IMG/VR virus record: IMGVR_UViG_3300012929_000036
Location: 1-33,902 of that record
Direction: 5' to 3' (one strand)
DNA length: 33,902 nucleotides
DNA from: a virus
Shown here: positions 15,536 through 23,906 of the stretch, in pieces
Layout: each line of letters opens with the position of its first letter
How positions within the stretch are numbered: the stretch's first letter is position 1
Notes under the pieces: generated by a model
The model's database searches: none
What the model saw: only the letters and a program-made list of their open reading frames with translations
What the model was told of the DNA's origin: nothing
Made by a program: the position numbers and the translations under genes

Positions 15536-16488
15536 GCCCACCGCTCCATGCCCCAATTGTTGTTCGGGCTGACATCGCTGCGGATCTGCAACGGGCCGCC
15601 GCCGTAGCGGTCCAGTTCGTTCTGGTCCTGCAACCCCCTCACGGCCGACAGGTAGAGCTGGTGCCACTCGCGCCAGTTCGGTAGCTCCGGCAGGTTGTTC
15701 TGGAACCGCTGCATCTCCAGCAGCGTGCCGTAGAGGTACACGTCCGGCTTGTTGGTCAGCATCCAGTTCGTCGCCTGCGTTCCCGACAGCGCCTCGAATT
15801 TCTTCCAATAGAGGAACTTGATGTTGTTGTTGGCGTCCGGTGCCGGCCCCAACACGACAGTATCGGCCTCTATCGTATATGCCTTCGGCGTCGCGTTCAC
15901 AGCGCCGAGCCAGCGTGCCCAGAAGTCGTTCGATGCTATGAAGTTCGGCGTCGTCGGCGGGCTGGTATCAATGAACATGCGGCGCTCGGCCAAGAACCGC
16001 GATGGCAACGGGAATCCTGGGCCGGAGAGTTTCACGTAGTTCGTGCCGTCGTAGTAGACAGTGGCGTTCGTGCCTGCCAGGAATTCGCCGCCGACCAAGG
16101 CTGCGGAGTCCGGCGCTCGCACGACGGATTTCGCGCCCGTGCCCTGGATGTTGAGAGTCGCAGCGCCCGTGTTGGTCAGGCCGGTGCCGACCGGAAATGT
16201 CACAAGCCGTCCCGTGGTCAGCGTATAACTCGCGAGAGCGACGGTCTGTGCATTGGCGGACCCGGCAGACGTGCCGCCGGTCTGCGACTGTCCGGCGATG
16301 ATGTCGATCGCCGCTTCCATCGGCCGGATACGCAAAGGCGGCGATGGGAATGGCGTCATCGACCCCGCGCCGTAGTGGATGCGCGACTCACATAGCGCGA
16401 TGGCGTCGACGATCTGTGCCGTCAGGTCGGAGCGGACCAGATAGTCCGCAACCGACGCCTGGAGGTCACTATAGGTGGCGAAAGGCAC
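15532..16488 (-). CDS. SU10-type head-tail adaptor with inserted fibre domain
   Basis: Predicted 318-residue protein. The start P-F-A-T-Y-S-D-L-Q-x-S-V-A-D-Y-L-x-R-S-D-L and the C-terminal Y-L-Y-G-T-L-L-E-M plus G-G-P-L-Q-I-R are those of podovirus adaptor proteins that join portal to tail. Usual members are about 200-220 residues; the excess is an insertion at about residues 63-155 (T-G-G-T-S-A-G-S to Y-D-G-T-N-Y-V-K-L-S-G) with the pattern of phage fibre beta domains (T-N-T-G-A-A-T-L-N-I-Q-G). The start is GTG at 16488, sharing its first base with the upstream TAG stop; the longer frame upstream is a shadow. Confidence 0.85.
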   Translation of the reverse strand: MPFATYSDLQASVADYLVRSDLTAQIVDAIALCESRIHYGAGSMTPFPSPPLRIRPMEAAIDIIAGQSQTGGTSAGSANAQTVALASYTLTTGRLVTFPVGTGLTNTGAATLNIQGTGAKSVVRAPDSAALVGGEFLAGTNATVYYDGTNYVKLSGPGFPLPSRFLAERRMFIDTSPPTTPNFIASNDFWARWLGAVNATPKAYTIEADTVVLGPAPDANNNIKFLYWKKFEALSGTQATNWMLTNKPDVYLYGTLLEMQRFQNNLPELPNWREWHQLYLSAVRGLQDQNELDRYGGGPLQIRSDVSPNNNWGMERWA

Positions 16489-16811
16489 TAGCCACCTTCG
16501 ACGGGGGAAACTTGGAGATTCGCCGCAGCCACTTCTTGGATGTGCTGGAAATTGGTACAGCCGCCGCAATCCAGAATCACGGCATCGTTCGCCGTCACCA
16601 TGAGATCGCCAGTCGTGGCAACGCCACCGGCTGGGCCAACCTTCACATGCACGGCGAATCCTGTCGCGTTCTGGACAACGCTGAAGCGGTAAAACTTGAC
16701 GAGCGCGCCCGTCGATCCCACAGGCAATGCCACGTCCACACTGGCTGCCGTGGAAGTAGCCAGAACGCCGACTGTGGTGACCTTGATGACCTCGGTGATG
16801 TTGCCGGCCAT
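16488..16811 (-). CDS. Small beta-rich structural protein
   Basis: Predicted 107-residue protein, beta-strand rich with little charge: repeated V/A/T segments such as V-D-V-A-L-P-V-G-S-T-G and A-V-H-V-K-V-G-P-A-G-G-V-A-T-T-G-D, a C-x-x-C pair near residues 83-86 and a C-terminal helix-like tail. It lies between another small beta protein and the adaptor, a slot where podoviruses encode head-completion or decoration proteins. The stop overlaps the GTG start of the adaptor by one base. No domain family can be named with confidence. Confidence 0.65.
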   Translation of the reverse strand: MAGNITEVIKVTTVGVLATSTAASVDVALPVGSTGALVKFYRFSVVQNATGFAVHVKVGPAGGVATTGDLMVTANDAVILDCGGCTNFQHIQEVAAANLQVSPVEGG

Positions 16812-16815
16812 GGGA

Positions 16816-17241
16816 TCACCGGGGGTTGGCGCCGACCGTCACAACGCCCGTTGCGCTGGTGAGCGTGCCGGTGAAGTCGATGGCGATGCTGTCTCCTGCC
16901 GCCAAGATGAGGTCGCTTTCAGTGGTTGACAGCACTCCCGCTTGATTCGTGTCCACGGTGCCGACGATATTGAAGGTGCCGGAATGTAGCGCAGTGCCGG
17001 CGGTGATGGCCGTCCCGGAGGGAACCTTTCGGACGATGAAAGTCGCTGCGCCGCCTGTCCCGGCAACCGTCACTCGAGCGTTGATCGACTGCACGGCAAT
17101 CTGCCGAGGCGCGATGTAGATCACCTTGTCAACCGATGCGGCCGTCCATTCACTCGTGATGAACTCGGTGTCCCCACGCCCGCCGTCTCGCCCGACTTGG
17201 CCCATCGTGCCGTCGCTGAAATTCTGGAAAACGATTGACAT
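16816..17241 (-). CDS. Putative head decoration / jelly-roll protein
   Basis: Predicted 141-residue protein. Residues 1-35 hold a Gly/Asp-rich linker (D-G-T-M-G-Q-V-G-R-D-G-G-R-G-D), and the rest is a beta-sandwich-like domain with A-A-T-F-I-V-R-K-V-P-S-G-T-A-I and D-S-I-A-I-D-F-T-G-T-L. Such single jelly-roll proteins often decorate capsids. AGGAG sits 6 nt before the ATG and overlaps the TAG stop of the upstream gene. The gene follows the capsid cluster directly. The decoration role is inference from fold impression and location. Confidence 0.6.
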   Translation of the reverse strand: MSIVFQNFSDGTMGQVGRDGGRGDTEFITSEWTAASVDKVIYIAPRQIAVQSINARVTVAGTGGAATFIVRKVPSGTAITAGTALHSGTFNIVGTVDTNQAGVLSTTESDLILAAGDSIAIDFTGTLTSATGVVTVGANPR

Positions 17242-17250
17242 TTCTGTCTC

Positions 17251-17574
17251 CTAGATTCTGCCAAGCGATGTCCGCAGGTAGGACCACTCGCTGCTGTTCA
17301 AGAGCCGCTTGACCGCCGGCCAGTGGTTCCTGTTGTTGATGTCGATGCCGAGTTCCGTTCGCCACTTCATCTCGATGATCGGCGGGATGGTGGCCACGAA
17401 CTTCATGTCGCGCGAGGGCGTGTAGCCGTCGGTGGAGTTCTGGAGCGCCTTGTTGCGCTCCAGAATCGGCTCCACGTCCTGCACGCTTTCGATGACGCAC
17501 GACTTCCCGTCCGGCGACGAAAACCATTGCTCGACGCCGGACAGGGGATCGCGGTCAAGAAGCCAGCGCGGCAT
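17251..17574 (-). CDS. Hypothetical protein next to major capsid
   Basis: Predicted 107-residue soluble protein with the blocks D-P-L-S-G-V-E-Q-W-F (about 9-18), F-V-A-T-I-P-P-I-I-E-M-K-W (about 59-71) and N-N-R-N-H-W-P-A-V-K-R-L-L-N (80-93). Small proteins of this kind follow DUF5309-type capsid genes in related phages, but I know no function. No signal peptide, membrane span or metal site. It begins 10 nt after the capsid stop and ends just before the putative decoration-protein gene, so it is likely expressed with the head genes. Confidence 0.7.
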   Translation of the reverse strand: MPRWLLDRDPLSGVEQWFSSPDGKSCVIESVQDVEPILERNKALQNSTDGYTPSRDMKFVATIPPIIEMKWRTELGIDINNRNHWPAVKRLLNSSEWSYLRTSLGRI

Positions 17575-17584
17575 CCGCCACCTA

Positions 17585-18535
17585 TTACGGTGTCGTCAGA
17601 TCGTACACGCCGCCATGCGCAGCCTGGTTTCTACATTCCAGAGTGAATTCGACGTTCACCGCCCGCTTGTTCGCGTCGCCCGTGCGCGCCAGCTCGAAGC
17701 TGTTGAACGGACGCAGGTAGGAGACGGCGGCGTAGTCGAAGTCGATCAGCAGCGCCGTGCGGTCCCGGTTGAAGCGGTTGGGCACGATGCGATGCTCGCC
17801 GAAGTCCGACACGTACACGTCGGCCGCTGCGATGATGGTGGCCGGCGACGTGTCGTTCTGCTTGTACTGCGTGGCGATGCCGGCGAAGGCGGAGGCGACG
17901 GCCTTGTTCTTCGGACCGACAATGATGACGTTCGGCTCACCTCCGCTCGTCCAGGCCGACTGGATGACCGTCTTCAGCAGCGTTTCAGTGAATGCCCGCA
18001 GCGTGCCGTCGGTGCGCGCCGCGATGTTGCCGGCGGAGAAGCCGGTGTTGGCGCCGCCGGCTCCCAACGAGGTGTTGGAGGTCAGCCAGTTCTCGAATCC
18101 GCCCAAGGTGCGGGCGGCAGCCGATGAGCCGGTCGCCGACGCCTGGTTCTGCGTCAGGACGAACTCCATGTCGCGCTTCAGTTCCTTGGAGCGCTTGGCC
18201 ATCTGGTAGGCCATGGTGGCGTTGTCGGCCGGGCTGTCGATCGCCTCGTTGGTGCCGGAAACGACGGCGACCTTCTTGCTGATCTGGCAGCGGTTGCCGA
18301 CGCGGACGGCGGAGACCGAGGCATCGGCCGTGTAATCGTCGGCCTCGATCGCCGTGTTCGTGGCGGCAGCGGCGAGCGTATCGGTAGACCACTCATGAAA
18401 AACGTTCGACGCCTTCGTTCGACCGGCCATGGAGAGGAACGGCGTCTGCGTCGGCGCGATGTTGTAGACGAGCTTCGACAGATCTTCGTTGTTGATGCTG
18501 TCGTAGGAATCGAAGGTATTCGTTGGTTGTGCCAT
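17585..18535 (-). CDS. Major capsid protein, DUF5309 / SU10 type
   Basis: Predicted 316-residue major capsid protein. The N terminus N-T-F-D-S-Y-D, then L-V-Y-N-I-A-P-T-Q-T-P-F-L-S (about 23-36), H-E-W-S-T-D-T-L (48-55) and K-R-S-K-E-L-K-R-D-M-E (about 117-127) match the DUF5309/SU10-type HK97-fold capsid family, whose members are near 300-330 residues. Gly/Ala-rich loops near 150-170 and the C-terminal F-E-L-A-R-T-G-D motif agree. GAGG lies 8-9 nt before the ATG. The scaffold gene is directly upstream. This is one of the most certain calls in the window. Confidence 0.92.
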   Translation of the reverse strand: MAQPTNTFDSYDSINNEDLSKLVYNIAPTQTPFLSMAGRTKASNVFHEWSTDTLAAAATNTAIEADDYTADASVSAVRVGNRCQISKKVAVVSGTNEAIDSPADNATMAYQMAKRSKELKRDMEFVLTQNQASATGSSAAARTLGGFENWLTSNTSLGAGGANTGFSAGNIAARTDGTLRAFTETLLKTVIQSAWTSGGEPNVIIVGPKNKAVASAFAGIATQYKQNDTSPATIIAAADVYVSDFGEHRIVPNRFNRDRTALLIDFDYAAVSYLRPFNSFELARTGDANKRAVNVEFTLECRNQAAHGGVYDLTTP

Positions 18536-18568
18536 AGGGCGGACCTCGTGTGAGGGCCGCGAAGCAGC

Positions 18569-19615
18569 CTATTTGCGACTCAGGATCGCCTCAAAGGCCG
18601 TGGCCGCGTCCTCGACGCGGCCTGTCTTCGCGACTCGGTTCATGACGGCTCCGAACCGCTCCGCCTGACCGTTCCGACGCACCGCATTGCCGGGCCTGAG
18701 GACTGGCGTCTTCTGGCCGGGCGTCGTCTGCGCTTCCTTGAGCTTCTGGACGCTCTGGTCGTATTTCATGGCCTTCCAGGCCATTTCCAGCGCCCAGGCA
18801 GAGCCTTGCCGCAACATGTTGGCCGCCTGCTCCTTGGACTCGCCGTAGCGCTCGGCATGCTTCAGGACGTAGCCTGATACGTCCTTCTCGAATGCCGTCC
18901 ACTTCGTCTTGTCCCGCAGCGCGGGCACCATGTCCGCCAGCTTGGCGTTCTCCGCCTCTCGGTAGCGTTCGACCGTCTCTCGTTGCTGGTTCTGGAACTG
19001 CGCCTTCAGGGCCTCCTGCTGGTTCCACCCTTGCGCCGCCTTGTCGCGGGCGATGGTGTAATCCATGAAGCGGCCGAGCGGATCACTGTCCTTCAACTGC
19101 TGGAGATCGGTCTTGCCTTCGATCACGTCCTTGAACTTGGATTCGAAGGCGACGATGTCGGGATGTCGGAACTGCGTCGCGGCATGCGCGATTCGTTGCA
19201 GCTCGGATTCGTAGCGCTGGCGCGAGGCTTCCATCGCCTTGCGTTCGTCGCCCGCCTTGCTGGCCACCTTGGCACCGCCGCGCTCGATATTGCGTTCCCG
19301 ATCCACCAGGAATTCCTGGAGGGCTGGGGGTAGCTTCGAGAACTCGGCCCTTAGCTCCTCAGGCATCGACTTCGGCGGATCGATGGAGGAGGCGTTGTCG
19401 CCCCCGATCGCGTCCGCGTCGTCGGATTCGGTATCGTCCGGTCCCGGCGCTTCCGGCTCATCGGCCTCAGCGTCATCGGATCCAGGCTGTGTCTCTTGTT
19501 TGGCAGGCTGTTGGCGCTGCGCGGGCGGCTTCTTCCCGCTCAGCAAGCCCTCGAAGCCGGCGGCGGCTTCCTCGACCGTGCCGTCGGTATCGGCGATGGC
19601 GACTTCGTCTCCCAT
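18569..19615 (-). CDS. Capsid scaffolding protein
   Basis: Predicted 348-residue protein with an acidic, low-complexity N terminus (about residues 30-90, Asp/Glu/Pro/Ser-rich, including P-D-D-T-E-S-D-D-A) and a charged helical, coiled-coil body (about 95-300) with no Cys. P-P-A-L-Q-E-F-L-V-D-R-E-R (about 103-115) is typical of phage scaffold-like proteins. It lies directly upstream of the major capsid gene, as scaffolds do, and its ATG overlaps the preceding stop (TGATG). It would guide procapsid assembly and be lost before DNA packaging. Confidence 0.85.
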   Translation of the reverse strand: MGDEVAIADTDGTVEEAAAGFEGLLSGKKPPAQRQQPAKQETQPGSDDAEADEPEAPGPDDTESDDADAIGGDNASSIDPPKSMPEELRAEFSKLPPALQEFLVDRERNIERGGAKVASKAGDERKAMEASRQRYESELQRIAHAATQFRHPDIVAFESKFKDVIEGKTDLQQLKDSDPLGRFMDYTIARDKAAQGWNQQEALKAQFQNQQRETVERYREAENAKLADMVPALRDKTKWTAFEKDVSGYVLKHAERYGESKEQAANMLRQGSAWALEMAWKAMKYDQSVQKLKEAQTTPGQKTPVLRPGNAVRRNGQAERFGAVMNRVAKTGRVEDAATAFEAILSRK

Positions 19616-19893
19616 CAGGCGTCAAGCCGCTTCTTGGGCTCGGCAGCCAGCGTGATGGAGGCCAGTTTCCCGGTTTCGACCATCGTCAGCAGATCCGCCT
19701 GTACGTCGTTCAACGCCTGCGTCTTCAGCCATAGCCGGTCGCGAATCTCTGGACTGGCGCACTGCGCCCACTGCTCGGCGTAGCCGGCGCGGAGCTTGTC
19801 GAACGTGCCGACCATCAGTTCGTCGCCCATGAGTTGGCGGGCGCGGGAACCGAGCGCTGTTTCGGAGCGGAGCTTGTCGGATTCGGCAGTCAT
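19615..19893 (-). CDS. Hypothetical helical protein, head cluster
   Basis: Predicted 92-residue helical protein (M-T-A-E-S-D-K-L-R-S-E). Features are L-G-S-R-A-R-Q-L-M-G-D-E-L (about 14-26) and Y-A-E-Q-W-A-Q-C (about 38-45); it is charged and has no membrane segment. It lies between the 336-residue virion protein and the scaffold gene with an overlapping stop/start. The ATG at 19893 lacks a strong ribosome site, and a GTG-led longer form exists but adds only six residues. Small helical proteins here are usually hypothetical in related phages. Confidence 0.65.
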   Translation of the reverse strand: MTAESDKLRSETALGSRARQLMGDELMVGTFDKLRAGYAEQWAQCASPEIRDRLWLKTQALNDVQADLLTMVETGKLASITLAAEPKKRLDA

Positions 19894-19938
19894 CTGTGGC
19901 CGATATACCACCGATGTGGCGGTTTGGCAACATGGCCC

Positions 19939-20949
19939 TCAAGGGCCACGGGAGCGCAGCCATTTGAGGATTTCCGCGTCATCTTCCTCAATCTCCCGGC
20001 GCTTGGCCTCCAAGGTATGTTCATTGGCGGCGATCATCTGCATTTTCAACTGTAATTGCCTGCGGAACTCCTTGAACTCCAATTCATCTTTCAGGACAGC
20101 TTCCTCGGCCAGATGAGCTAGCATTTCTCCAATGTTTGGGGTCCTGACAACAGGACCAAAAACCGCACTCTCCTGCTGTACCTCCTTGGCGATCTTGGAG
20201 AATATTTCGGCGATGATACGGCGGCGTTCATCCTCGTTCTGAGGATAGACAATGTGGCCATCCGGCATGAGGATGCGGCGAGGGCGCTTGAGTTGTTTTG
20301 TTGGACCAGCACCTCCTGCGGCGGCGACACCGAAGGATAGAGTCTGTGAAAATTCTATCCAGGTTCGCAACGCTGTAGTATCAGATTCGTCTTCCGGCAA
20401 GTCGGCGGCAGCTCCCGCCGATGAATTATAAGTCCGTCGCGCATTTGCGACTGAAGTTGAAAATTGGAGAAATCCGACTTCTACCACCAACACATCGTTG
20501 GCCTGCGCAACGACATTGGTGAGGGCGGGGCCGGGGCTGACATATCCGCGAGGAAACTTGGCATTTGTGGTGACCAGCGCGAATTCATTGGAAAGCGCGC
20601 TGTTATCAGCGGCTAGCAAGACTCCGCGCTCCGTCAGCCCGTCCGATGAAAAAACCCGGATAATAAGTTGGGGGCAGTAATCGTCCGTAAGATTCGTCTC
20701 AAGTGCCTGAATCTGGCCTTTAACGTTCCCGGAGATAGTTTGTGCGGAGAGCGCGGTAGAAATAAACTGCGTCCATAATCGGTTCGTATTTGCCGAGCCC
20801 GTGCCCGCCAAAGATTGGGCATTGCTACCAGCGCCCGGAGTTGTGATAAGACCGAGACGACCTGCGAATGTCGTCAAATCCCAGGAGGCGGAAAAGGCTG
20901 GGGCAATACCAGGAGCGGCGGTAGAACCGAGATAGAACCGCGTCGCCAT
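19939..20949 (-). CDS. Virion protein: beta N-domain plus coiled-coil tail
   Basis: Predicted 336-residue protein. The N-terminal 215 residues start M-A-T-R-F-Y-L-G-S and form an apparent beta-rich domain (R-G-V-L-L-A-A-D-N, V-L-V-V-E-V-G-F) seen in various phage structural proteins; the C-terminal 100 residues form a charged coiled coil (E-F-K-E-F-R-R-Q-L-Q-L-K, E-A-K-R-R-E-I-E-E-D). The junction K-R-P-R-R-I-L-M-P-D-G is basic. The ATG shares its A with the portal stop (TGATG), so it is translated with the portal. A tail, neck or fibre-like role is possible; I cannot choose between them. Confidence 0.65.
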   Translation of the reverse strand: MATRFYLGSTAAPGIAPAFSASWDLTTFAGRLGLITTPGAGSNAQSLAGTGSANTNRLWTQFISTALSAQTISGNVKGQIQALETNLTDDYCPQLIIRVFSSDGLTERGVLLAADNSALSNEFALVTTNAKFPRGYVSPGPALTNVVAQANDVLVVEVGFLQFSTSVANARRTYNSSAGAAADLPEDESDTTALRTWIEFSQTLSFGVAAAGGAGPTKQLKRPRRILMPDGHIVYPQNEDERRRIIAEIFSKIAKEVQQESAVFGPVVRTPNIGEMLAHLAEEAVLKDELEFKEFRRQLQLKMQMIAANEHTLEAKRREIEEDDAEILKWLRSRGP

Positions 20950-23072
20950 CAGCTTTCATCGACTTGGCTGACCTTGCCATCAGGGCCGCGCGTGAACTTA
21001 TAGGTGCGCTGAGCGTTCTTGGCCTTCTCAAGCTGGAACTTCATCAGGGCTTCCATGGTCGATAGCTTGGTCTTCAACTTGGCCAGTTCCGCATCGGCGG
21101 CCGTCTGCTGAAGATCAGTCTGCGCCTGGGCTTGACTCACCTGACTGTCCAGAATGGTCTGCTGCATATCGATGCCGGCTTTCTGCTTCGTCTGCATCAG
21201 ATCGATCTGCTTGCCCTGGAGATCGAGGCCGGCGATCTGCACGTTCGTCTGCGCCACCTGCGCGTCGGCCTGCGCCTTGACGACGGCAGGATCAGGCGGC
21301 TTCGGCGCGGGCTTCGGCGCGTTCGACGGATCGGTGAAATAGTTCTGCACGCCCTTGCGGCCCAGGAGCGCCGGCAGATGCGCGAGGCTGTTGTAGATGT
21401 TCTGCAACGTCACGATGGGACCATCCGCCCCGCCCTGCATCTGGATGGCCTGGGTCTGTACCCCGATCATCTGCATGAGCTGGGCGAGCTGCTGCTGCTT
21501 GTCGCCGGTGCCGATGCCGACGTTGACGACGAGATCGAACTTGTTCTCCCATTCGCGCGGGTCGATGGATTTCCACTCGCCGTTACGCAGGCGGATGACA
21601 CGCGCCTTGCTCTGGTTGCTGCTCACCGTTTTCATGATGAGCCACATGAGGTCTTTGTATCCCGTCTCGGCGAACACGCGGGCGATCAGTTTCATGCGCT
21701 GCTGCGCCGCGTTCATGATCTGCGTGATGCCGGAGGCCGTTTTGTTCAGGGAATTAGCGTCGATGCCTTGATTGTAGCGAGTGACTCCGGTTCGATTCTC
21801 GCGGATCGTGTCAAGGTACTCCAATAGTGGGAATGAAGAAGAAATGATAAGCTGTTGCTCGACGGGAAGGATATGTCCTTGGGATGGCATAGCTCCATTT
21901 TTAAGCCGAACGATCCCGCCAGGCCGCGATACGAGTAGGTCATCGAGGTTCACCTGATCGCTGACTTGCAGGCGTGAGTTCACGGCCTGATACATGTTGT
22001 CGAGAATCTGCCGCAGGATCGTGGACTTGATGATCTGCAAGTCCATCACGAGATCGGCGATGGAGATGCCGAAGAACCGATGCGGCATGATGATCGGGGT
22101 CATACTGACGAACGGGATCGGGCCGTCCCAGGGCTCGTCATCCAGGATGATCTGCCCGGTGCCGCCGACCGTGACCTTGCGGCGCTCCGCGATGCCGTCG
22201 CCGTCGGAGTCGTATTTCAGGTAACACTCGACGATCCATTTCTCGCGGGTGGCGCCCTGCCCGACGACGTCCGGCATGACGGTTTCGGTGAAACGGTCGC
22301 GGATCATCGACTCCTGGTTCCACACTTGATCGTTCTCATCGGGGATGCTGTTGACCAAGTCCTCGGGATAGCCTTCCTCGATCAGGTCGGACACGGTCTT
22401 GCGGATGCGATGGCCGACGAAGCGCGCCGTCTGTATCTCGCGCGCCTTGGAGTCGATCAGGAACTCCTCCGGCGGCACGCCCATGACGCGGCAGCGACCG
22501 ACGCTCTTGTTCCGATAGTTGTAGGAGACCGACATGTCGCCGTTGGCGCCGGCCGTCTGCACGCTCTCCGGGATGATCTCGATGTCCGGATCGGCGGCGG
22601 CGATGGCGTAGGTCTCGCCATCCACATCCCTGACCTCGTGGACCTCGGTGTCGTCTTCCTTCTCCCACCAGCCTTTGATGATGCCATTCTTCTGGATCAG
22701 GGCATCCTTGAAGGCGCTGTAGGTGACGAGAAAGCCGGGGTTGTCGCGCAGGAAAATCCAGTTGATGTACTCAGTTGCCTCGTTCGCGATGGCCTCGTCT
22801 TCCGGTCCCTGCGGCGCGAAGGAGCAGGCATCGTCGCCGCCCATGAAGATGTCCATGAGCGCCGGCATGATCCACTCGACGGTGTCGGAGACCTCGGAGC
22901 AGACGACCTTGGAACGGCCGTCGATTTCGTTGCCCAAGGGCTCACCAAGGTAGAACATGAGCGAGCGGCGACGCTGCTCGGAAAGCTCGCCCTCGATCCA
23001 GCCGACGGCGGCATTGATCTCCTGCGAGATCAGGGCCGAGAGAGCGGGATCGATATTGCGGTCATCGGCCAC
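20949..23072 (-). CDS. Portal protein, P22-like size
   Basis: Predicted 707-residue portal, close to the 725 residues of P22 gp1. Landmarks are the N-terminal W-I-E-G-E-L-S-E-Q-R-R-R-S-L-M-F-Y-L (about 24-41), S-K-V-V-C-S-E-V-S-D-T-V-E-W (about 53-66), the clamp region, P-H-R-F-F-G-I-S-I-A-D-L-V (about 325-337), and a Gln/Ala-rich helical C-terminal barrel (about 610-690). The portal forms the dodecameric DNA entry ring. I start at GTG 23072, after GGGA at 7 nt, because further upstream frame overlaps the preceding gene with non-portal sequence. Very confident family assignment. Confidence 0.92.
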   Translation of the reverse strand: MADDRNIDPALSALISQEINAAVGWIEGELSEQRRRSLMFYLGEPLGNEIDGRSKVVCSEVSDTVEWIMPALMDIFMGGDDACSFAPQGPEDEAIANEATEYINWIFLRDNPGFLVTYSAFKDALIQKNGIIKGWWEKEDDTEVHEVRDVDGETYAIAAADPDIEIIPESVQTAGANGDMSVSYNYRNKSVGRCRVMGVPPEEFLIDSKAREIQTARFVGHRIRKTVSDLIEEGYPEDLVNSIPDENDQVWNQESMIRDRFTETVMPDVVGQGATREKWIVECYLKYDSDGDGIAERRKVTVGGTGQIILDDEPWDGPIPFVSMTPIIMPHRFFGISIADLVMDLQIIKSTILRQILDNMYQAVNSRLQVSDQVNLDDLLVSRPGGIVRLKNGAMPSQGHILPVEQQLIISSSFPLLEYLDTIRENRTGVTRYNQGIDANSLNKTASGITQIMNAAQQRMKLIARVFAETGYKDLMWLIMKTVSSNQSKARVIRLRNGEWKSIDPREWENKFDLVVNVGIGTGDKQQQLAQLMQMIGVQTQAIQMQGGADGPIVTLQNIYNSLAHLPALLGRKGVQNYFTDPSNAPKPAPKPPDPAVVKAQADAQVAQTNVQIAGLDLQGKQIDLMQTKQKAGIDMQQTILDSQVSQAQAQTDLQQTAADAELAKLKTKLSTMEALMKFQLEKAKNAQRTYKFTRGPDGKVSQVDES

Positions 23073-23457
23073 GGGCGTTCCCACGTTGCGGCGGGTTCTG
23101 GAGATACTTATCCACGTCTCGCGCCATGAAGTCGTGCATCTGCATGTAGCGCTGATCAGCCAACTCCGGCGTCGGATATGACGGCCAGTTCTCCATCCCG
23201 ACTCGATCAGCAAAATCCATGGCGGTTCTCACGGGGACGATAGTTCCATGCCAGACGGTCGGGATGTTGTAGAACCTGCCCTTAGGGCCGGCCACAACGG
23301 CTTGATACACGGTACTGATATCTCCGTTCGGATGGATCACACCACCGCCACGACCGGCAGTCGACAGATTATCCAGATGGTGCTGATAGAGGAACCGTTC
23401 CTGCGGCGTCAACTTCAGGACCGCTATATTGTCGGCTCGGCCGCGCACGTCAGGCAC
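23062..23457 (-). CDS. Phage protein with Y-N-I-P-T-V virion-type domain
   Basis: Predicted 131-residue protein. The central part (about residues 45-115) contains the pattern S-T-V-x-x-x-V-V-A-G-P-K-G-R-F-Y-N-I-P-T-V-W, followed by A-M-D-F-A-D-R-V-G and a helix with R-Y-M-Q-M-H-D-F, which is a small domain I know from phage internal or structural proteins where it is usually part of a larger chain. Here it is free-standing and directly upstream of the portal, overlapping it by 11 nt. The start is GTG at 23457. Function unknown. Confidence 0.65.
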   Translation of the reverse strand: MPDVRGRADNIAVLKLTPQERFLYQHHLDNLSTAGRGGGVIHPNGDISTVYQAVVAGPKGRFYNIPTVWHGTIVPVRTAMDFADRVGMENWPSYPTPELADQRYMQMHDFMARDVDKYLQNPPQRGNARGR

Positions 23458-23461
23458 TTTG

Positions 23462-23701
23462 TCAGCCCATCAGGTAGGGGCCACGACGGCTGCCGCCAGA
23501 CTTGCCGAGTTTGCGGTTCGCCTTGGCGTCAATTCTCGCCTCGGTCGCCGGACTGATGTTGCCGGCGGCCTCCTGCTGAGAAGCACGGGCCTTCGCGTTG
23601 GCCGCATGAGCGCGATCCGGCATCGGATACTTCCGGCTGCCTGGCATGCCGAACGCCGACGCCGGAAGTTTGTTCCGCGCCTTGGCCTTCAATCTGGCCA
23701 T
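23462..23701 (-). CDS. Small basic protein, DUF6582-like motif
   Basis: Predicted 79-residue basic protein. The segment L-P-A-S-A-F-G-M-P-G-S-R-K-Y-P-M-P-D-R-A-H-A-A-N-A (residues 12-36, shown with breaks) follows the pattern of DUF6582-like sequences found in phage proteases and capsid-associated proteins (L-P-x-S-x-F-x-x-P-x-x-R-K-Y-P-x-x-D-x-x-H-x-x-N-A). The tail is Lys/Arg/Gly-rich. GAAGGG about 9 nt before the ATG. It may bind DNA or a virion protein; no evidence of catalysis. Located in the small-gene cluster before the portal. Confidence 0.6.
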   Translation of the reverse strand: MARLKAKARNKLPASAFGMPGSRKYPMPDRAHAANAKARASQQEAAGNISPATEARIDAKANRKLGKSGGSRRGPYLMG

Positions 23702-23705
23702 CGGC

Positions 23706-23897
23706 CTAGCCCTTCACGAACTTGCCGAGGGGCTTGTATGACTTCGTGATGTCGGAATTCGTCTGGTGCGCATGCTCGACGTTGCCGGCGAACGATGTGT
23801 TCGGCTTGCTGCCGGTGTGCATATCGCCGAACGGATCACTAGTCTGATAGCTCTGCGGCAGCGTCTTGACAGTCGGTGTCTTGGACAGTTTTCCCAT
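23706..23897 (-). CDS. Small hypothetical protein
   Basis: Predicted 63-residue protein, Lys/Ser/Thr/His-rich and probably disordered, starting M-G-K-L-S-K-T-P-T-V-K-T. No domain or membrane segment. A very good AGGAG lies 6 nt before the ATG and overlaps the TAG stop of the upstream coiled-coil gene, so the reading frame is likely translated. It ends 5 nt before the next gene. Function unknown. Confidence 0.65.
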   Translation of the reverse strand: MGKLSKTPTVKTLPQSYQTSDPFGDMHTGSKPNTSFAGNVEHAHQTNSDITKSYKPLGKFVKG

Positions 23898-23906
23898 GGA
23901 AGTCTC

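Noticed and set aside
22080-23129. Long plus-strand ORF (349 aa) opposite the portal
   Set aside because: Composition is Asp/Val/Leu/Arg-skewed antisense of the portal gene, and the portal motifs on the minus strand are unambiguous.
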